Positions 58,601-64,000 of a stretch of DNA of 64,000 nt are shown in pieces. The stretch's first letter is position 1. Each line of letters begins with the position of its first letter. The notes beneath the pieces are model-generated. The model was not told the origin of the DNA. It worked only from the letters and a program-made list of their open reading frames with translations, and did not search any database. Source of the DNA: Microbacterium imperiale (GTDB lineage: Bacteria > Actinomycetota > Actinomycetes > Actinomycetales > Microbacteriaceae); assembly GCF_017876655.1 (NCBI RefSeq), contig NZ_JAGIOK010000001.1, forward strand, positions 1,364,001-1,428,000, given 5' to 3'. The position numbers and the translations under genes are program-made.

Positions 58601-59725
58601 TCAAGCCGCTCCAGCGCGGGCGTACGGGGCCACGCGCCCGGCCGGCGCCCACCCGAACAGCAGGAGCGCCACGGCCACGCTGACCGGTCCGACGACGTCG
58701 AAGATCAGCGACGCCGCCGACACCTGGCCCCCGGTGGCCGCGAAGCTGTCGGCGATCGACATCCCGATGCCGAAGCCCGAGAACAGGCGCAGGAACAGCG
58801 CCGCCCCGATCACCGCGAGGTAGAGGATGCCGAGCCGGCGCGGCGTCAGCCAGGCCCCGCGCGGCCCGAGCGCGACGGCGGTCACGGCGATCGCGACAGC
58901 GAGCCACACCCCTGCCCACACGGCGACGAAAGCGACCGCGACCGCCGGCTCGAACCTGTCTCGCTCGATCATCGCGGCGTAGATCGCGTCGAGGCCCCAG
59001 CCGGGCACCTTCGCAAGCGGGTTCCAGACCAGTGTGTCGACCGCGCCGAGGCCGAGCAGCGCGGCCACGGCCGCGAGGCCTGCGAGCGCGATCGGCCGTC
59101 GCCGCCGAAGCGGTGCGGAGCGCCGCTCGAGGACGAGGGGCATTGCGCGCCAGGCGGCAGCGAGCCCGACCGCGGCACCGGCCAGCGTCAGCCCGACCAC
59201 CGCGGCGGCGATCTCGGCCGAAATGGCGCTCCCCCACCCGAAGGTCAGCACAGCGACGCCGGCCGCGGTGACGACGAAGGCGATCCGTGCGGCGACAGAG
59301 CGCGACAGCGCCGCGGCGCCCGCGAAGAGCGCGACGGCGACGAGCGCGCCGATGAACGCGAGCACCCCGAGTACCGAGTGCGCGGCCGCCAGCACGAGCT
59401 CGAGCGCAGACGGGATGCCGCTGCCCGAGCTGCCGGCATCACCGGTAAGCCACTGCGAGACGAGCACCGCGACGATCGCAGCGATCAGTGCGATGCCTCG
59501 CCGGCTGAGGCGACGCGGGGCGGCGCCGCGGGGTTCGCCGGTGAGCGCCGGAGCGTCCCGGTCCGCCGTCAGCGCCACGGCGATCGCTCCTCGCACGACA
59601 TCGCCCGGTCGCATCCCGACACCGGAGGCCCCGGCGACATCCGCCCGCCACTGCTCGAGGTGACGCGAGCGCGAGGCGGCCGGCATCGTCCGACTCACGG
59701 CGCGCAGCACGAGGTCGACGTTCAT
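58601..59725 (-). CDS. Polytopic membrane protein partner of PadR (unknown)
   Basis: 374 residues: a soluble N-terminus of about 70 residues (SRHLEQWRADVAGASGVGMR) resembling the leader of actinobacterial PadR-linked membrane proteins, then about ten helices. Function unknown. Its ATG overlaps the PadR stop by 4 bp (59722-59725), so the regulator and this protein are made together and probably co-regulated through the palindrome before padR. Confidence 0.72.
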   Translation of the reverse strand: MNVDLVLRAVSRTMPAASRSRHLEQWRADVAGASGVGMRPGDVVRGAIAVALTADRDAPALTGEPRGAAPRRLSRRGIALIAAIVAVLVSQWLTGDAGSSGSGIPSALELVLAAAHSVLGVLAFIGALVAVALFAGAAALSRSVAARIAFVVTAAGVAVLTFGWGSAISAEIAAAVVGLTLAGAAVGLAAAWRAMPLVLERRSAPLRRRRPIALAGLAAVAALLGLGAVDTLVWNPLAKVPGWGLDAIYAAMIERDRFEPAVAVAFVAVWAGVWLAVAIAVTAVALGPRGAWLTPRRLGILYLAVIGAALFLRLFSGFGIGMSIADSFAATGGQVSAASLIFDVVGPVSVAVALLLFGWAPAGRVAPYARAGAA

Positions 59726-60072
59726 GCGTTCACCCCCAACGCGTCGCCCGGGTCCGGCGCAGCCGTTCCCGCCGCGCTCGCCCGCCGGCGCTGCATCCGG
59801 AGGGCGTGCGCATCGATCGCGGCGCGGGCTGCTGCGGCTCCGTCCGGCGTCAGCCGGTAGAGCCGCCGCCGGGGGCCGCTGCGACGCGCATTGACCTCCC
59901 ACTCGGAGCTCACCCACTCGATCGACTCGAGCCGCTCGAGGATCGGATAGACGCTGCCGGCGGGCCGCCCGGTGCGGCTGACGACGAGCAGACCCCACAC
60001 CGGCTCGGATGCCTCGACGAGGGCCACGAGCACGTCTACGGTCGCCGGAGTCACGCGTTTCAGGGCTTGCAT
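59722..60072 (-). CDS. PadR-family transcriptional regulator
   Basis: 116 residues. PadR winged HTH: TPATVDVLVALVEASEPVWG, GSVYPILERLE and RRRLYRLTPDG. Many PadR proteins repress a linked membrane protein or transporter in response to hydrophobic stress compounds. Translationally coupled to the membrane protein; a 20-bp dyad 13 bp upstream is the likely autoregulatory site. Confidence 0.93.
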   Translation of the reverse strand: MQALKRVTPATVDVLVALVEASEPVWGLLVVSRTGRPAGSVYPILERLESIEWVSSEWEVNARRSGPRRRLYRLTPDGAAAARAAIDAHALRMQRRRASAAGTAAPDPGDALGVNA

Positions 60073-60084
60073 GGCGCCGACTTT

Positions 60085-60104
60085 ATCTCTATATAGCTAG
60101 AGAT
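60085..60104. promoter_or_regulatory. PadR-type palindrome with ATCTCTA/TAGAGAT arms
   Basis: Seven-bp perfect arms separated by 6 bp, 13 bp before the PadR start codon. It is AT-rich amid GC-rich DNA and includes a TATA-like core, so it overlaps the probable -10. This is a classic position for an autorepressor. Confidence 0.7.
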
Positions 60105-60133
60105 GACTCGACGCTCCATCTCTGCCTCCCAGG

Positions 60134-61846
60134 TCAGGGACGGATGCCGAGCACCCGGGCGATCTCGCGACGCGTCGAGACCCCGAGGCGACGCATGATG
60201 TTGGCGACGTGGTAGTCGACGGTGCGCTTCGACAGGTGCAGCAGGCCCGCGATCTCGCCGCTCGTATACCCCTGCCCGACAGCGTCGGCGACGATCCGCT
60301 GCTGATCGGTCAGGCGGGCTGCGGGGTCTTCGCCCTGCGATCCGCGCACCACCTCGGTCGTCGCCGCGGCCACCGCTTCGTCGTATCGGCGCGCGAGCCC
60401 GCCAGCGCCGAGCTCCGTCAGCTCGGCGCTGGCGTCTTCGTAGACGACGAGCGCGCGCCGCGGGTCGGGCCGGCCGTGCGCGCCGAACAGGCTGTAGTGG
60501 ATGCCGGCGACCACCCGCACCCAGGCGCGCCCGAGGGGGTCGTTGTCGAGCGAGAGCAGTCCGAGGGCTCGGTCGACGGCGCGGGTGGCCTCGGCGTAGC
60601 GCCCCTCATGCTCGGCGAGGATCGACACGAACGCCCAGCGGTACGCGCTCTCGTCCGCCCCGGGCTGCGCCGACCAGGCGAGCACGCCGCTGCGGAACTC
60701 GTAGATGCGCCCGAGGTGCCACGAGGCCAGCAGGTTCAGCATCAGCCATTCGTCGGGGCGGTACGGATGCCGGTACCCGGGCTCGGCGGCATCGTCGAGG
60801 GCTCGTCGCAGGGCCGGCCAGTCGCTCAGCGAGATCGCCGACATGATGCGCGCGTGGGTGAGCACCATCTGCGCGAGGAACGTCGGGGTGTCGCGGCACA
60901 GCAGCGCGACGCGGTCGAGCACGGGCCGGCTCGCGTCGAAGTCGCCGCGCAGGGCGAGCAGCAGTCCGTGCACCGCGAGCGCTTGCGGCTCGAGCCAGTC
61001 GTGTTCGATCGCTCCGGCAGGGGCGGATGTCCCGCGCACCGCTTCCGCGGCCTCGCGCCACCGACCCTGCCGGATACGGACGAGTGCGAGCTCGACCTCG
61101 GCGTGCAGGCGGACGCCTCGCCGCCATGCGGGAGCAAGCCGCGCGCCCCGCACGAGGTTGAGCGCCGCTTCCCCCAGCCGGCCCGAGACGTGTTCGACGC
61201 TTCCGAGGCTCACGAGTGCGAGCGCGTGGACGGGCGAGAGGTTGTTGCTCAGCCGAAGAGGAGCGAGGGTTTCGACGAGCGCGCGATGTGCGGCATCGCC
61301 CGCGCCCGTGTGCAGCTCCACCACCGCATCGACGCCCAGCAGGTCGTAGGGCACGTACTCGGGCGGTACGCGGCCGTCGACCTCGGATGCCGCAGCGATG
61401 ACGGCACGCGCGGCGTCGATGCACCGACGCGCCCGCACCCACCAGCCGGCCCCGGCGCAGGCACTGGCCAGGTACGCGAGCAGAAGGGGCAGCAGCATCC
61501 CCTCGTCGTCGAGCGGATCGGCCGGCGGGTCGCCCGGCGCGGACGGGGCGGCATCGGCGGCTGCGAGGGCAATGATGCGTGTCACGGCGCCGTCGAGGTT
61601 TCCGTCCGCGATCTGCAGCATCGCGAGCACGCCCTCGCGGGGCACACTCGTCGGCAGCGCGGCGACGGCCTCGCGATGCGGGGCGAGCAGATCGGCGCGA
61701 TATCCCCGCAGCGCGATCGAGCACGCCAGCGCGAGGGCGTCGGAGTCACCGGCAGCGTGCGCGGCGAGCGCCGCGTCGACAGCGGGCTCGGTCTCCCGAC
61801 GCCGCCACGCCTCCCGGGCCTCGTCGAGGAGGGGGTGTGCTGGCAT
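60134..61846 (-). CDS. LuxR-family regulator with TPR-like N-terminal region
   Basis: 570 residues. It lacks the ATPase of the 13241 protein; the first 490 residues are helical and Ala/Arg-rich, TPR-like. The C-terminal LuxR HTH is LTDQQRIVADAVGQGYTSGE, then HLSKRTVDYHVANIMRRLG. A regulator of unknown target. The IS element sits 106 bp upstream of its start, in the probable promoter. Confidence 0.86.
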   Translation of the reverse strand: MPAHPLLDEAREAWRRRETEPAVDAALAAHAAGDSDALALACSIALRGYRADLLAPHREAVAALPTSVPREGVLAMLQIADGNLDGAVTRIIALAAADAAPSAPGDPPADPLDDEGMLLPLLLAYLASACAGAGWWVRARRCIDAARAVIAAASEVDGRVPPEYVPYDLLGVDAVVELHTGAGDAAHRALVETLAPLRLSNNLSPVHALALVSLGSVEHVSGRLGEAALNLVRGARLAPAWRRGVRLHAEVELALVRIRQGRWREAAEAVRGTSAPAGAIEHDWLEPQALAVHGLLLALRGDFDASRPVLDRVALLCRDTPTFLAQMVLTHARIMSAISLSDWPALRRALDDAAEPGYRHPYRPDEWLMLNLLASWHLGRIYEFRSGVLAWSAQPGADESAYRWAFVSILAEHEGRYAEATRAVDRALGLLSLDNDPLGRAWVRVVAGIHYSLFGAHGRPDPRRALVVYEDASAELTELGAGGLARRYDEAVAAATTEVVRGSQGEDPAARLTDQQRIVADAVGQGYTSGEIAGLLHLSKRTVDYHVANIMRRLGVSTRREIARVLGIRP

Positions 61847-61951
61847 CCGCCGCCCTTCTGTCGGCGTTCAGTCTGTCAGGTAAGGCGGTGGTCCCGAATG
61901 CGTAGCAAGACGCGAGCGCTCGGCCGGATGCTCCGTACGCGCTACCCCTAG

Positions 61952-62888
61952 GGCGTGTTGATCAAGAGGTTCAGGCTCAGGATCGGCGAGTCTCGATGGT
62001 GTGACGCGTCAGGAGATCTCGGATGAGGTGTGGGCTGTTCTGGAGCCGCTGATGCCGGTGCCGGTCGGCAGGTCGCGGCCGTGGACGGATCATCGTCTCG
62101 CGGTCGAGGGCATGGCCTGGAAGTACCGCACGGGGGCGCCCTGGCGGGATGTGCCGGAGCGGTTCGGGAAGTGGAACTCGATCTACAAGCGGTTCGCGCG
62201 CTGGGCCGAGGACGGCACCTGGGAGAAGCTGCTCGCCGAGGTGCAGAAGCAGTCGGACGCGGCGGGCAAGCTCGACTGGGTGGTGTCGATCGACTCGACG
62301 ATCGCGCGCGTGCACCAGCACGGCGCGACCCTCAGCCGCGACACAGGGGGCTGTGTCGAATCACAAGAATCCGCGGGAAGAGCCGCCTGATCACGGGATC
62401 GGCCGCTCCCGTGGCGGGTTGACGAGCAAGGTGCATCTCGTCTGCGACGGGCGTGGACGTCCGCTGAGCTGGGTGATCACCGGCGCGAACATCAACGACA
62501 CCACGATGATGACCGCCACACTCGAGCAGATCCACGTCCCTCGAGCTGTCGGCCGTCCGAGGCGGCGCCCGGATCGGGTGCTCGCCGACAAGGGCTACCC
62601 GTCGAAGAAGAACAGGGCGTGGCTGCGGGAGCGGAAGATCGCCGCGACGATCCCGGAACGCGACGACCAGATCGCGCACCGCCGCAGGAAGCCTGGCCGG
62701 CCCATCGACTTCGGGGAAGCCCAGCAGGAGCGCTACAAGGGACGCAACGTCGTCGAGCGCTGCTTCAACAAACTCAAGCAATGGCGCGGCATCGCGATGC
62801 GCTCAGACAAGACAGCCCGCTCCTACCGCGCCGCGATAGCCCTCGCCGCCACGCTGATCTGGATCAAGACCGACTTAATCCACACGGC
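61952..62888. mobile_element. IS5-family element (IS427-like)
   Basis: About 937 bp. The ends, read inward from the CTAG at 61948-61951 and 62889-62892, are GGCGTGTTGATCAAG and GCCGTGTGGATTAAG (12 of 15 identical), and CTAG is duplicated on both sides. It carries one transposase gene in two frames. It sits between the LuxR gene and the priming glycosyltransferase, disrupting no visible gene. If the target is read as TA the element is 2 bp longer; the call of CTAG is inference. Confidence 0.82.
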
Positions 62889-62892
62889 CTAG
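62001..62892 (+). CDS. IS5-family transposase split over two frames
   Basis: Frame A (62001-62390, GTG start) encodes the N-terminal domain (DEVWAVLEPLMPV, then the first DDE Asp in VVSIDSTIARVHQH). Frame B (62149-62892) encodes the rest: DHGIGRSRGGLTSKVHLVCD, second Asp in LADKGYPS, Glu in NVVERCFNKLKQWRG. The two match one continuous family protein if one base in the G5 run at 62346-62350 is skipped, i.e. a +1 shift or a one-base insertion. The stop TAG (62890-62892) lies in the flanking CTAG repeat. Whether the shift is programmed or a lesion cannot be told from sequence. Confidence 0.85.
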
Positions 62893-63120
62893 TACGAAAT
62901 ACGAGTGCCGCCCGAACACCGCCCCGCGCGGGATGCCGCCTGACCGGGTATTTTCGCGTCTTGTCCCCCAGATGGCGGACATCGCTGACACCAGTGGCAG
63001 AGCTACCATCGGCGAGGGGGAAGAGAGTGACGTTCGGCGATCCCTACGTCACATATCGGACACATCTGGCAGGTATTCTCTCCCCGCACCAACCCCAGAC
63101 CAGCAGTGAGGGAGGACGTC

Positions 63121-64000
63121 ATGCCGTACGACTTCTCCGCTGCGACCACGTGGCCGGCGACCGCGTCCCGCGAACCAGCCGACCCCCCGATCCCCGCGCC
63201 GCCCCAGCGCCCGGTGACATCCTCGTCGCCCACGGCGTTCCGCGGTCCGCGCGACTGGCGCCGCCGCTATGCCACTCTGCTGCGGGTCACCGACCTGCTC
63301 GTCCTCGTGTGGGTCGTCTACGGAACGCAGATCGCCTGGTTCGGGTTCGGCAATGCCCAGGTGGCGATCCGCGAGGACTCGCGCATCACCGACATCTCCT
63401 ACTGGCTCTTTTCCGCCGGCCTCATCACCGTGTGGATGTGGACGCTCAGCCTCGCCGACACCCGAGACCATCGAATCATCGGCGCTGGGGCCGAGGAGTA
63501 CGCGCGTATCGCGCGGGCGAGCCTGTCGCTGTTCGGCGTCATCGCGATCATCGCCTTCCTCACGCGCGTCGACGTCGCGCGAGGGTTCCTCCTCCTCAGC
63601 CTTCCGATCGGCGTGGGTCTCCTACTGCTCTCGCGCTGGCTGTGCCGCCAGTGGCTCGTCGCGAAGCGCTCGACCGGCGAGTACTCGGCGCGGGTGCTTC
63701 TCGTCGGGTCGGAGGCATCCGTCACGCACCTCGCCCGCGAACTGCAGCGCATGCCCGGCTCGGGCTATCGCGTCGTCGGCGCATGCGTGCCGTCGGGTCG
63801 CGTCGCCGGCTCCGTTCACGGAACGAGCATCCCGATCATGGGCAGCGTGGATGCCGTGCCGCAGGCACTCGCCGCGACGGATGCCGACACCGTCGCCGTC
63901 ACGAGCACCGACGAGCTGCCGCCCGACAAGGTGAAGCAGATCTCGTGGGGCCTCGAGGCCGGCCGCCAGCATCTCGTGCTCGCTCCGAGCATCGTTGACA
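63121..64000 (+). CDS. Undecaprenyl-phosphate sugar phosphotransferase, N-terminal part (partial)
   Basis: 293 codons to the window edge; the catalytic C-terminal domain is missing. A Pro-rich cytoplasmic start is followed by four helices (LLRVTDLLVLVWVVYGTQIAW; ISYWLFSAGLITVWMWTLSL; LFGVIAIIAFL; LLLSLPIGVGLLLLSRWL) and a nucleotide-binding-like region (ARVLLVGSEASV, DADTVAVTSTDELP) as in WbaP-type polyprenyl glycosylphosphotransferases that start exopolysaccharide repeat units. The ATG has GAGGGAGGA about 6 nt upstream. It is the likely first gene of an exopolysaccharide operon continuing outside the window. The 228 bp before it (62893-63120) hold its promoter. Confidence 0.85.
   Translation, partial: MPYDFSAATTWPATASREPADPPIPAPPQRPVTSSSPTAFRGPRDWRRRYATLLRVTDLLVLVWVVYGTQIAWFGFGNAQVAIREDSRITDISYWLFSAGLITVWMWTLSLADTRDHRIIGAGAEEYARIARASLSLFGVIAIIAFLTRVDVARGFLLLSLPIGVGLLLLSRWLCRQWLVAKRSTGEYSARVLLVGSEASVTHLARELQRMPGSGYRVVGACVPSGRVAGSVHGTSIPIMGSVDAVPQALAATDADTVAVTSTDELPPDKVKQISWGLEAGRQHLVLAPSIVD

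Noticed and set aside
62340..62392. Programmed -1 frameshift in the IS transposase
   Set aside because: The second frame is +1 relative to the first, so a -1 slip would not join them.

Overview
The window is about 70 percent GC, densely packed, with many 4-bp start/stop overlaps and GTG starts. Gene content (class-E-type LAxTG anchor, SipW-type signal peptidase with its cognate proteins, a DUF7882-like small protein, transport operons without their own ATPase, rplM-rpsI-glmM linkage) points to a high-GC actinobacterium, most likely Microbacteriaceae and possibly Microbacterium. That placement is inference from gene content, not from a marker gene. I saw no tRNA, rRNA or CRISPR array.

Left part (1-11.5 kb): a cut-off membrane protein resembling an O-antigen polymerase is divergent from a Wzz/BY-kinase fusion. 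A secreted GH71-type alpha-1,3-glucanase follows, then a 1344-residue cell-wall protein with nine TIG repeats and an LAxTG anchor, and the housekeeping operon rplM-rpsI-glmM. Kilobases 11.5-26: a PAS-containing histidine kinase, then a same-strand block (23.3 down to 13.2 kb) holding a beta-helix secreted protein, three proteins with SipW-type signal regions, a Ser/His-dyad signal peptidase, a membrane protein with paired CxxC motifs and a large LuxR-type ATPase regulator. This looks like a self-contained export and surface-assembly locus. An atypical sensor kinase and a CPBP protease precede it.

Kilobases 26-34: a low-molecular-weight tyrosine phosphatase next to a second Wzz/BY-kinase with a tyrosine-rich tail, a GH13 enzyme coupled to an LLM flavin oxidoreductase, a CsbD-like protein, and small secreted or membrane proteins. 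Kilobases 34-47 hold the most coherent system: a predicted high-mannose N-glycan utilisation locus. Secreted EndoH-like GH18 would release the glycan. A CUT1 binding protein and two permeases would import it. Cytoplasmic GH92 and GH38 alpha-mannosidases and a GH5 (GH5_18-like) beta-mannosidase would take it apart. A LacI repressor is divergent, and three copies of one 14-bp operator link the transporter promoter and the EndoH promoter.

Kilobases 47-60: an SDR enzyme, a tandem pair of MurE-like ligases with duplicated promoters, an ascorbate-type PTS IIC-IIB fusion with a SIS protein and a GntR/UTRA regulator, a SulP anion transporter divergent from a MerR regulator, and a PadR-membrane protein pair behind a palindrome. 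Kilobases 60-64: a LuxR regulator, an IS5-type element whose transposase is split over two frames and ends in the CTAG target repeat, and the start of an undecaprenyl-phosphate sugar phosphotransferase. The two window ends and the 26-28 kb pair all belong to exopolysaccharide synthesis.
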